Of a stretch of DNA of 64,000 bases, positions 50,316 to 60,073 are shown in pieces (position 1 is the first letter of the stretch; each line of letters starts with the position of its first letter). This DNA comes from Lineus longissimus (Eukaryota > Nemertea > Pilidiophora > Heteronemertea > Lineidae): the NCBI RefSeq assembly GCF_910592395.1, contig NC_088309.1, positions 15,934,599 to 15,998,598 of the forward strand. Direction: 5' to 3'. A model generated the notes under the pieces. The model was not told the origin of the DNA. It was given only the letters and a program-made list of their open reading frames with translations, and ran no database searches. Both the position numbers and the translations under genes were made by a program.

Positions 50316-51887
50316 CTAAGACCTTTTACGTGATTTTACTGTTTTACGTGATTTTAAGGCTTTAACACCCCCAATTAAACCATAAATTATGGAGCTCACA
50401 ATAGCAATAACTGCTATGATCAGATGTTCAGCTAGAAAGCCAACAACTGCACCAATTGTTTTCAGGAGAAATGATACGATAGAACCGATGATTCCCGGTA
50501 AAGCCGCAGCTGATTTCTTGGCTAGTTCTTTTAGCCATTCAGCAAACTTCTTGAGACCTTCTTTTACTTTATCTGGTATTGATGGTTTTGGTCCAGGTTC
50601 TGGTGTAGGTCCTGGAGTTGGGTCTGGTCCTGGAGATGGTCCTGGTCCTGGAGTTGGTTTTACAGATTTAGTGGCACCACTTAAAGCACTACTGATACTA
50701 AGACCTAGAGTTGTAAATGTCATTACAACAGCTGTTATTATGGCGCTAATAGTTACACCATACGTCTTAAAAAGTAACTTTATTCTGTCCTTCAGAGGAA
50801 TAGTTGAATCTGGTTTCTTTAGAACATCAACAATTAAACGTTTAATTCTTCTAGTTTGTGACTCCCTGTCATTGTCTAACCTCCATACCTTTGACTGTTC
50901 CTCATGCAATCTGTCATTTAGTTCATCTATTTGCTTTTTCAACTCTCCTTTATCTTTAGCATCTTCTTCTACAGACTTTACATAGTCTCTTGTTAAATTA
51001 TGAAGTTGATTTTCTAGTTCTTGTATTTGCATGTCCTTATCCCTCTTTACTGCAGCTAGTTTATCACCAGCCTGTTTTAACCCTCTAAGTTCTCTCAAGG
51101 CATATTCAGTAAAACCCAGTGATTTAAGTTCATCATCATTAGAATCTATCAGTTTATCTATTGGTTTGTTTGAACTGTTTACCTCATTAATTACTGCCTG
51201 TGTTTCAGATGTTACTAATGTAGGTTCCCTTACTGGTGGGTCAGGTGCAATCATACCTCTAATCATGTCAAAAAATCTAGTACCAAACTTAGTCTTTAAT
51301 GTGCCTTCAGCATAGAAGCTTCCATTATCCTTAGTTAAAGGAATAAACTTTATCTTTTCTCCATTTTTATCAGGATATTCAAATAAATTTTTGTTTTCTA
51401 GTTTATCTTTTATCAAATCAAATTCAGAATTTCTCGGATTGTAATAAAGTTTGTTTCCATTGTAACTAATGTGTGGTGAAAGATTACTCAATTTTTTCTT
51501 GTCATAATTCCAGTTTGATCCTCCCAATGCTGTATCAAGTTTATCCTCTATTGTATCGTAACTTAACTCCTTTTCCATCAATTCAGGGACAATACCTCTT
51601 ACTCTTTCCGGTGTACTGAATGAAGTTTCAGTAGTAAGATTTCCACCTCCTGTGTTGTATGTTGTGCCGTCATCTTGAAAAGTTCTATTGGTTTCACTTG
51701 TATTAGGATCTATCTCATCCATTTGGATATATTCACCTCCTTCAGCCATAATGTCGTATCTTGTGCGATAATCTGGATAAAGGTTATACTTTCTCCAATC
51801 AAGAATCATTTCATCAGATCCTGATGATGATGATGATAATTGTGAATCGTAATCATCCATTTCATAATTTTCACCTCCTTCAGCCAT
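50316..51887 (-). CDS. 523-aa coiled-coil/Pro-rich membrane protein (P3)
   Basis: Starts MAEGGENYEMDDYD, with an internal copy of the AEGGEY motif ~45 residues on. A globular part includes LSPHISYNGNKLYYNP. A coiled coil follows (AVKRDKDMQIQELENQLHNL). Then YGVTISAIITAVVMTFTTLG, a PGPSPGPDPTPGPTPEPGP linker, and a C-terminal block of hydrophobic segments (LPGIIGSIVSFLLKTIGAVV, GFLAEHLIIAVIAIVSSIIY) with a basic tail. The C-terminal block is a hallmark of a Polinton membrane protein family of unknown role. It is the gene into which P3 itself inserted in P2. Confidence 0.7.
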   Translation of the reverse strand: MAEGGENYEMDDYDSQLSSSSSGSDEMILDWRKYNLYPDYRTRYDIMAEGGEYIQMDEIDPNTSETNRTFQDDGTTYNTGGGNLTTETSFSTPERVRGIVPELMEKELSYDTIEDKLDTALGGSNWNYDKKKLSNLSPHISYNGNKLYYNPRNSEFDLIKDKLENKNLFEYPDKNGEKIKFIPLTKDNGSFYAEGTLKTKFGTRFFDMIRGMIAPDPPVREPTLVTSETQAVINEVNSSNKPIDKLIDSNDDELKSLGFTEYALRELRGLKQAGDKLAAVKRDKDMQIQELENQLHNLTRDYVKSVEEDAKDKGELKKQIDELNDRLHEEQSKVWRLDNDRESQTRRIKRLIVDVLKKPDSTIPLKDRIKLLFKTYGVTISAIITAVVMTFTTLGLSISSALSGATKSVKPTPGPGPSPGPDPTPGPTPEPGPKPSIPDKVKEGLKKFAEWLKELAKKSAAALPGIIGSIVSFLLKTIGAVVGFLAEHLIIAVIAIVSSIIYGLIGGVKALKSRKTVKSRKRS

Positions 51888-51897
51888 AATTACTTAT

Positions 51898-53367
51898 TTA
51901 TCTAACCATAAAAACAATCAATGTACCAACAACTGAGTAAAGCATGAATTTAATTGTTTCATGAGTATCATCCTCCTTCTCAACTTTGGTGTCAAGTTTA
52001 GTAGTAGTAGGAATATTCATTGAGGTTTCAGTTGTTTTTGGTGTATCAACATTACTCTTTGGTTTATGACTGGTCTCGAGCTTTGCTCTCAGGACGAAGT
52101 CCGTCTTGACAGTACCAACGCTACTCTTAACTCTTATTTTCTTAGAACTATTTCCTTCCATCAGTGGTGGTGGTAAGGTCTTTTTGTGGTTAATGTCATT
52201 CTTACCGGGTTTAGCATTTTTTGGTGCTATTAAAATGTTATTATTGTAGTTATCCAGCTTACCAATAACGAGTACCATATTTGATCCTATTACATACAAT
52301 CCTGGTGCTATTACATAATCTAGTCTTGTATGAGTGTCACTCACTGCTTTTTGATATCTTTGAATTGAAGTGGGAATATCAGGATGTTGATTAATCGAGT
52401 CCTTTAATAGTTTGTTAAATTCCTTCTGAGCATCCAATTCTGTACCCGGTACTCCAATTATTGGTGTTCTGGTCAACGCCTGAGCACCCAGAATACAGTA
52501 AACATATGTTCTTATTGTGTCATTCAACCTCTCTATTCCAGGATTAGAGAAACCATTTGATTTAAATATCATGAATTGTTGATAGGTTTGACATTCATTT
52601 TGTGTAATTACATCAAATACATTCTTGTGTTGTTTCACATGATACTTAATGACGGTATCTGGATATTTGAAATTAGCCATTCCAGCATCCCAGTCTTTAC
52701 TGAACATCGGTGGCATTCTATTTTCATGAACTTGCATGAGGAAGAAATTGATTTTAGAATCATTGATGTAATATCGGGGATCAGTTATGTTCGGGTTGTA
52801 ATCCGGTACACTCCATGACCTCCAACCACCGTTATTTTCAAACACCGAGAAATCATATTCGTCTTTTAAACCAAATTCACTCAATAACCCTCCTAGTTTC
52901 CTACGGTTAATGTTATTGTTTGTCTCATTAAAATCACTTTCACCTGGAATTGGTATCTCTAGATTCTTCATGATCTTCAATATTTGATAGTAAACATGAA
53001 ACCTGTAAATTGACCTTATCAATGGGTCACTGTGATTCAAGTGATCGTCTATTGAAATACCACAACCTGTTGTAGCAAACCAAACAGCCATGTTAAATTG
53101 GTTCTGGTAAAACGATAATGGATTCTTTTCCAGTCGCAGACAGTCTTTCTTATTTTTCAGGCTCAAAAACCCAGGTGTTATCTTAGTTTCTTGTAGGCGG
53201 AAGAAGTTATTAGTATTAACAGTTACTTCTAAATTAAAGAAGTCATAGGTGAATTTACTTTTATGTTGATTTGCTATTGGATAATACTTTATTACTCCAG
53301 AAGCTGATGAATAATTATGTTTGGTTTTAACTTCAGTTTTGGATAATGAAGACAGTAAAAAGGCCAT
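51898..53367 (-). CDS. 489-aa conserved Polinton virion-type protein (P3)
   Basis: Carries the distinctive conserved segments FYQNQFNMAVWFATTGCGIS (residues ~85-105), RSIYRFHVYYQILKIM, the FNETNNNINRR region, and GIERLNDTIRTYVYCILGAQ. A variable C-terminus holds one hairpin insert (TDFVLRAKLE, 52076-52105) and a terminal membrane helix (FMLYSVVGTLIVFMVR). Widespread in Polintons and presumed structural; role unproven. The P2 copy is lost. The start follows AAATAAATGG. Confidence 0.7.
   Translation of the reverse strand: MAFLLSSLSKTEVKTKHNYSSASGVIKYYPIANQHKSKFTYDFFNLEVTVNTNNFFRLQETKITPGFLSLKNKKDCLRLEKNPLSFYQNQFNMAVWFATTGCGISIDDHLNHSDPLIRSIYRFHVYYQILKIMKNLEIPIPGESDFNETNNNINRRKLGGLLSEFGLKDEYDFSVFENNGGWRSWSVPDYNPNITDPRYYINDSKINFFLMQVHENRMPPMFSKDWDAGMANFKYPDTVIKYHVKQHKNVFDVITQNECQTYQQFMIFKSNGFSNPGIERLNDTIRTYVYCILGAQALTRTPIIGVPGTELDAQKEFNKLLKDSINQHPDIPTSIQRYQKAVSDTHTRLDYVIAPGLYVIGSNMVLVIGKLDNYNNNILIAPKNAKPGKNDINHKKTLPPPLMEGNSSKKIRVKSSVGTVKTDFVLRAKLETSHKPKSNVDTPKTTETSMNIPTTTKLDTKVEKEDDTHETIKFMLYSVVGTLIVFMVR
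52076..52105. repeat. 30-nt unit in 489-aa gene
   Basis: GAGC-TTT-GCTC, TCA, GGAC-GAA-GTCC, in frame; no P2 copy to compare. Confidence 0.85.
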
Positions 53368-53904
53368 TTATTTTAATGGAATAATCTCACCAGATGGAGA
53401 AAGTGTGACGTTAACATCATGTCTCCATGGACAGAATAACATTTGCCTTTAAACCATAGTGATATTCAGTTGTACAATGGTCATATCAGATGTTGCAGTC
53501 ATTAATTATTTGTGCTTGCAAATTACAATGGCCATATCAGATGTTGCAGTCATTAATTATTTTTGCTTGTCAAAGACATGAAAAGGCCTATTGTGTCTTA
53601 ATGCGTTTATCCGACAGAATTTTCGAAAATATTTTCAGCGCTGAAAATTATTTTTGCGTCGTTAAAATAATTTCTCTAAATTCTGTCGGATAAACGCATT
53701 AACGAACAATAGACCTTTGTAATACTTTGGGACGTGAGTATTGTTTCGTAACATATGTTACCATGTACATGCAGACTCTGTCAACAATATTTTCAATAGA
53801 TTCAAGCAACAATGATTAATCACTGTAACAGCTGTCGTGTAGGCCTACAGCATTTATTGGAATACGCTGGGACTGTCAAGATGTGCGAACTTCAAGGGTT
53901 CATT
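53368..53904. repeat. P3 terminal inverted repeat (type b), right, truncated
   Basis: The inverse of 34292-34714, plus ~53390-53430 matching 35336-35375. Includes the palindrome at ~53595-53715 and a 54-bp tandem duplication (two GGYCATATCAGATGTTGCAG copies). It ends abruptly at 53904, so the terminal hairpin of P3 is missing here. Confidence 0.8.
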
Positions 53905-54523
53905 ACAAAGAATGTATTCTCTCGCAATGCCGGTATTCTAACATACAAAGTTTCTTTGGGGTTAGCAGATGAGGGGTTATGAGTAATGATATGATGCTGC
54001 CTCTCAGCTTTTAAACCAAGTGGAATCTTATGTGCCCTTTCGGTATTTAATAAATATCCTGTTGCCATTTTCTATTTATTTACTAGTAAAATTATGTGGA
54101 CTTTGAAGATCACTCATTTCGCAAACGTAGTAATCAATAAGATTCTCTTAGAAGAGAATAACTAGGTCATTGGATTATCTTCTAAGAGAATATCTAGGTC
54201 AGATTGATTGGATTCTCTTCTAAGAGAATCACTTACTGCGAAATGACTTAATTGGATTTTCCTCGTATTGGCTGGTTTACGAGGTAGTGTTTTCCCCGTA
54301 ATACGATCGATATTTTGTTAAAGCTGACAGATTTCTACAGTATATTCCCTCACCATTTCATTGCAACGCTTCACTGGGAATCTCATGAATGATAGAAAGT
54401 GTGTATTGTGGTGGATTGGTTCTTTGGGGTTGTAGGCTTATTTGGGGCAAAAGACCTGTAAGGTCTTTGGTCAAAAGGGCCTAAAGCATAACCTAGTTCC
54501 TATCATCGCAATATACACTTTCT
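53905..54523. repeat. right terminal inverted repeat (type a) with MCP 5' fragment
   Basis: Exact-length inverse of 14559-15177: MCP codons 1-55 (reverse strand, ATG at ~54067), the three-palindrome block (~54115-54246), and the terminal hairpin 54394-54523. Followed by the GCTGGT duplication. Confidence 0.9.
54394..54523. repeat. terminal foldback hairpin, P2 right
   Basis: Mirror of 14559-14688; the inner arm starts AGAAAGTGTGTATTGTGG at 54394. Confidence 0.8.
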
Positions 54524-54529
54524 GCTGGT

Positions 54530-55258
54530 GGATTGGTTTCGAAAATAACCCCACAGTTTTGGGGTACGGCTGTTAACCATTTCCTACTCATTTTCTTTTT
54601 AAAAAAACATGCATTATCCCTCAAAATAGGCTAAGTCTTTTGTCAATTTTCGTCCATCAAACAGAATTATCACTAAACACCGCCTATTGAAATTGAAAGT
54701 ACATGATCTGAGCTACCTTTTTATGCCTTTTGTTTTGCCCCAGGTACATTTTAATGACAGGTACAGTACGTCCCAAAAACAATGCAATCTCAAATTTCAG
54801 TAAAAAGGCAATGTTAACTCTCCTTTAGCTCCAACACTGCAGTTTTTTAGGTGATGCCACTTCCAGGTAAGGAAGTCAGAATGCTGTTTTTTAATTTGCA
54901 AAAGAAAAAAATCCGGCCGCCCTTACGGTTTTCCGGTGAGGGGGTCGAGTCGCGTTCTTCTCACTGGTGCCCATTTTTTGCCCATTCCCTCAGATAACTG
55001 ACGAAATACACATGCTTTCGAAATAAAATTACATTTTTAGATGTTAGTGAACCCCCCTCTCCCTTGCCCCTCCCACACACTCCCTCAAACAACCTAGAGG
55101 CCTTTATTACCCCTGTGGAGGCTTAGCGGTCTAGGCGGAAACGAACACCAGCAACGACAACAACAACAGCAGTTACAGTTACAATGCATTGTCTACATGC
55201 ACGTGTACATTGTGTGATAGTCTATTGAAAATGGAACCTGAAAAATCACAGTTGAAAT
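54530..55258. other. interior of the TTAA transposon, no gene seen
   Basis: AT-rich noncoding DNA with no repeat structure that I can see. Confidence 0.4.
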
Positions 55259-56384
55259 GTGGATTTGCTGTCATATCCAAGGAGAGATATCGAGTGTGGT
55301 ACTGACGCTTCATACCCCAATGACAAGAGTGTGATCCCCTTGAAACAATGTAAGAAGGACGTGCACTCCCATTTGATGCGTTGGATGTCCTCCAGGAAAG
55401 CCAGTCAAGTCCAAAGTGAATGGGAGCTCATAGCACTTCGTGCTGGCGTGTTTGATATGAGTTCTCCAGTTCTGGACACCACAATATGCCCGAACCACCG
55501 ATACAAGTTGAGTTTATTATCATGGAATCAGCAAAGGAGATGCCAGCACCCACTTCATCAACCCTTTAAAACAAGTCGGAAGCCCAGAAAAGATGGTGGT
55601 TCAGTTCATCGAGTGATGTCTCGGGGAAATATACATCAAGTGGGGAGTTTTTGTCCCAGTTGGCTCAGGTAAGGGATCAGTCTCAAAATCACTGAAGTAG
55701 AAAAGAAGCAGTAGGCCTGTAATGATACCCACTCTGACTAAACCTAACTTTGGTGCAAAACCAACTGAGTGATAACGATTTACCACTTCACTTGTGTTCT
55801 TCCTAGGAAGTTGATTGGAGCCTTGGCTTGATGATCAGGAAGTCCCAGTTATGATTCCCTGCCATTGCCACTGGAGGTGATGCTTCACTGCCGTACAAAA
55901 TCAGCATGGCCGGTCGCATTATCAAAACAAGTCTATCATCATCATCATGTCCTCACACTATTATATTGCACATCATATTATCATTACCCCATAATCTGGT
56001 GCCTTTTCAGCTCTGTGTAAAGGATGTGAGGCTAAACATCGAGTATCTGTGGCAAATGTAGAACCAGAAGTAGAACCAGCACACATGGCTACAGAGGTGA
56101 GTTGAATGAAAAAAAGGGGAAAGATTCGGGGCAAGCCAAAGTGAATATCGGTTAATTCTGCCTGCAGCGACTGACTTACATGTAAGAAGGTCACTGATGA
56201 GAGAGGAGGGACTAAGCTGAAAACCTTGATGCCATTCTGGCTCCCATCTCCTTGGCAATGAGGGATTCTAAGCCAAACCTGATTCTCCATCAATATCTTT
56301 TTTCAGTCCGCTGTTGCCTCTTCCTCTGTTCAACCAGCCGACGCCTTAGAAAACCTAGCAGACGGGACAGAAGGGCAAATTTGA
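55259..56384 (+). pseudogene. decayed multi-exon gene with Cys/His pattern
   Basis: A first block at 55259-55668 encodes TICPNHRYKLSLLSW and CQHPLHQP, ending at the donor CAG|GTAAGG. A second exon-like block is 56011-56096 (TTTTCAG | ... GAG|GTGAGT; LCKGCEAKHRVSVAN). A third is 56307-56384 (TTTCAG | ..., ending LADGTEGQI and a stop). The CPxHR, CxxPxH and CxxC..H spacing looks zinc-binding. The frame of the second exon matches the first only after a frameshift and passes a TGA, so the gene appears broken. It lies within the TTAA transposon and may be its gene or captured host sequence. Confidence 0.4.
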
Positions 56385-58608
56385 TGGGTAATGTTGTTGC
56401 AACAGTATCATAAGGACTGCTGGTCAAGCACTCTTGAGCTGGGAGAGAGAAATGATAAGAGGGTGGAGACAGATTTTCTGAAATGTTGGTCTTTGAGTCA
56501 TGACTGGGCAGAATTAGCCCAGTGAAAGTTGTCAGCTACACATCAAGAATTCTTGATTTAGAATGAAAGGGTACGACTTTATTGGATGTACATTCATCAG
56601 GCTTGACCTGAGATTTTCCACGCCATTGATTGCAAATGCATTGTTCGCATTCTACAATACATCTCTCTTTTTCTAAAATAAATACATGGTGAATTTCCTA
56701 AAACTGTTACATGCTGTGTTTTTGTCTCCCTTGACTAACATAACCTGCAATATGAAGGACATCCAGATTTGATGTTCTAGTATATCTAGCGGATGGTTCA
56801 TCAGGTAAAATGCGGGGCTTGGTTAAAAAATGATTTTATAGCGATATCTTGGGATAAATTTGAACTTTGGCTTTCAGTAAACAATTGTAAATGCCAAGAT
56901 AGATTTTTAATGTCAGTATACTTAGTAGCGCTAATGTCAGTTTTGAACAACCAAGCCTGCTACTGGAAAGTGGGACTCTCTCCTGATACTATCCTGCACT
57001 TGGGCCTGACATGTAGTACCGTAAATGAGGTGTTACTAGTATTGGTCCCTCCCTAGTAGTGGTTAGTAGTGGTTTGGCTATTGTCTGCAAAATAGCCTAT
57101 TTTCTATGTATCATTATATTAGATTGTAAATAAATCACCCATTTGTAAAAAAAAAGTGTCCCTGCTTCTTAGGTGGCTGCACTGTCCTCTGCAGACAGGT
57201 ACAAGTGTAGCATGTGGAAAGTTGTGATCTCTCCTAAGGGACTGGACAGTACCGTAACTCAGTTCAAGAAAAACTTCTCCATTCCAGTACATGTATATGT
57301 ACAATTCCAGGAGAACATTTCACCGCCAACCAAGGAGCTAAAAACTTCCAATAGCAGTACTCTGACGGTGCAGCCAACTGCAGGGTTGTCCTCATCAAAC
57401 AGTAATTACAGTAGGAACTGCACCTTTGGTCAATTGGCTCCTTAGCAATGGAAGGTGTTACTAGTATGTGAAATGAGCACTTCTGCAAGGTTCTTAGGAA
57501 TAGGATGATCCCTGCATGGGTTGATAAAGATGTATTAGTAGGTCATACCACATGCCCTTCAGGTGCCTTAGCCATGGGGGGGGGGGGGGGGGTCCAACCC
57601 TTACAACATGCTCTGGCAGCATGACACAGGCTAATGAATGGGTCAACATTAGCATCCTCACCAACAGGGGGGTTTCTTTAGGTTTTCGGACTGTAAGAAG
57701 GCTACATGTAGCTTATTCAATTACGTTGCCATCAGGTAGGCCAAGGCCGAAATGTTATTTGAAATTCAAATCAGCATTTCAGGACCTATGGGGCCCAATT
57801 CCCCAAAGGGCTTTCATCAAGGGCAAATTTGTAGTGATGAGCTTGTTCTTTTTTTGGGGGAAAAATGCAAGTGGAGTTATTTACCGGTAGGCCTACTTAA
57901 AGTAGGTTAGTAGGCCTAGGCATGGGGGGGGGTGATCATGGTTGTTGACAGTAACTACTAATCCTCATGGCCAGCACCAAGCATAAATTATGTGTTCATT
58001 ATGCATTTATTTTATAATTCATCAAGTGTACACAAGGTGGCAGCACTAGCCAATGAGTGTCATTTTGGTGGAAAATAGCACTTTTTCCTTGGTTTATCCT
58101 GGGAAAACAGTTAAAGCGGCCGGAAATTTTATTTCTGATTTTGAAAGTAGGTATCATTGCCTTTATCATGTGCAAGCCACAGCATTCAAAGACCTGCAGT
58201 GTTGGAGATATGAGCGTCGATAGAGAGATCTTCCTAAGCACTGCCCCTAGGTATGCATTATTACTAGGCCTAGCACGACCAAAGTATGAAGTGTTACTCA
58301 ATGACCTGTTGCAGAATGGAAGATCTCATCAAATACTTCCATCATACAAAGGGGGAAAATCCAGCTACTTTTTTAGTCTCTGCAGGAGTGCCCAACATTG
58401 ACCCAAAAATACACAAAAAATAGGGGGAAAAAAGCTAAAACAAGCCCCCTAACTAGGCCTGCCCCTAACTCGGTTGCTAGTGATTTTTGAGAGTCATGAA
58501 TTGCTGTGTAATGATGTCTTAGTGGAAGGATCTTGCATACCTAATCTCGTTAAAAACGGTTGACCCCCACCTTGCCACCCTCTGCATGGTGGTATCATGG
58601 ACTGACAC
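56385..58608. other. right part of TTAA transposon, noncoding
   Basis: Poly-G tracts (57577-57592 and 57924-57932) and an acceptor-preceded open stretch at 57173-57445 of unknown meaning. The right TIR is at ~58548-58608. No convincing gene. Confidence 0.4.
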
Positions 58609-58612
58609 TTAA

Positions 58613-58880
58613 GGCTTCTGTAGGCTTCTGGTAGTGCATTGATATTTCATAATTCTGAATGCTCTTTTTTTAGTACCCTGCCATTTTCTGCGCTTCCACC
58701 TTCTATATCTGATTAAGTTTAACAGTTATATTTAGAATGAGTAATGAAATGAATGTGCACATTCATCTGGCATGCCTGGTCAGCTTCGTGAGGTCTTAAA
58801 GGCTTCTGCAGGCTTCTGGTATTGCATGAGTACTTCATAACTCTGAATGCTCATTTTTTAGTACCCTGCCATTTTCAATA
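58613..58880. repeat. ~400-bp tandem array, right remainder
   Basis: Continues with GGCTTCTGTAGGCTTCTGG, the text expected directly after 14442, then a further unit containing CTGGTCAGCTTCGTGAGGTC (~58779). Confidence 0.8.
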
Positions 58881-60073
58881 AATCTTCACAAAAACCCTGC
58901 CCCTTTCTGATCCTCGATAAAACACTACTAATTGCAGATGTTGTTGTTTGTGTGAGTAATCTGATACATGATCCTATCAAAAAAAATTTTAAAAAATCGA
59001 AGGCAAAAAGAATCCCCTCTTTTTATACTTGTATGCTTATGACATTTGAATTAGAAAGGGCAGTTTTTCAGCTTAGTTATCCTTGAGTCCTCACGAAAGA
59101 TGGGCCCCTCTTTTTTTAACCTAATTTTCAGTGGCCTGCTACCTGACCAATCCCTAACGCCGATTCATGTGTCTTTTTTTCTAATTTGTTGATTCCAGAG
59201 ATACGAAATTTTGGTTCGTTACCGTAAAATTGGGTGAAAATGGTCCAAAGTTGTACGATAGGTTGGTCATTGGTTAAATCCATATCCTTGAACATCGTAG
59301 AAAGCTACACGATCGCCACCCAATATATCTTTCGAATGTTTGGGGCGTGGGGGGGGGGGGGGTTGCTGCGTATTGCAAACGCTTGAATGAAATTCATGTT
59401 ACACAAAATTGTAAACGCACTAATGTTTGGGGTCCTCCAGAATTTTTCAGTGAAAACTCTACCGTCACCTCTCCGACTCCGAGGTGCAGTGACTATGAAT
59501 AAAGGCCTGTTCACACCAAAACCGTGCCGCGACGGCGAAAAACGACGCGCGTTCACCGCCGCGAAAATAACTTCCATAGACGTTGAATAAATATGCCACA
59601 TCAAAGCCAATCGGCAAAATTTTACCCGAAATGACTCCTGTACTTTAATTCGATGCGCTCGCCGCGACGGTTGTTCCTATTGCACCCGCCCAGTCAGCAG
59701 ACAAGGTGACTCGAGGGTGCGATCGTTTTACTGGCAGTGGTACTGGGTATATTTCAACTACTTTAACTCCGGCTGGACCATGCCGAAAGCAAGAGCAAAG
59801 AGATATGCCCTGGTACTTGTACGATAAGGGGAAGCCATCACAAAATAACCGATTTTAATGATGAGATGTAAAAAAATAACAGGTAAATGAATTAGAACGT
59901 GTGAAAATAATGGCTTTATTTGCCTTTCAAATGCGCCTCCCGCATCGTTTCACGCGTGAGATTTGGTCCTTCTATGTGGGCGGAAACCGCTTCGTTTTCC
60001 TCTGCGTTCAACGCTGGTTTTGGTGTGTAGTGGACTTAAGATGTACTCAGACACCGTTGTACTTATTTTTTAG
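58881..60073. other. host-like noncoding DNA
   Basis: A G-tract at 59349-59362; a GC-richer patch at 59500-59720 without a convincing ORF. Nothing further is supported. Confidence 0.35.

Larger units (their letters stand above)
33998..53904. mobile_element. Polinton genome P3, nested in P2
   Basis: The left end AGAATATATGTATTGTGG (33998) is homologous to the P2 and P1 termini. CATCTA (33992-33997) is the candidate target site. Near-complete gene set from MCP (35940) to the 489-aa gene (53367). The right end is lost: its inverted repeat stops at 53904 and type-a P2 terminal sequence follows. Confidence 0.85.
14559..54523. mobile_element. 39,965-bp Polinton composite (P2 with P3 nested)
   Basis: Starts AGAAAGTGTATATTGCG and ends with its inverse (...ACTTTCT), flanked by the 6-bp direct repeat GCTGGT (14553-14558 and 54524-54529). 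AG/CT ends and a 6-bp duplication are the published Polinton hallmarks. It contains two same-orientation genomes, P2 (MCP at 15014) and P3 (MCP at 35940), instead of the usual 15-20 kb single genome. Confidence 0.88.
14443..58608. mobile_element. TTAA-target DNA transposon hosting the Polinton
   Basis: Terminal inverted repeats begin GTGTCAGTCCATGATACC and match over 27 nt, then imperfectly to ~60 nt. TTAA is duplicated at 14439-14442 and 58609-58612. Removing the element restores the array sequence GAGGTCTTAAGGCTTCTG seen in other units. Without the Polinton it is ~4.2 kb. TTAA duplication is typical of piggyBac and Kolobok superfamilies; no intact transposase is recognised. A decayed multi-exon gene lies in its right part (55259-56384). 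Confidence 0.75.

Noticed and set aside
14559-54523. Free-living virus or bacterial contaminant contig
   Set aside because: Target duplication, flanking array continuity, LINE and MITE neighbours place the element in an animal chromosome.
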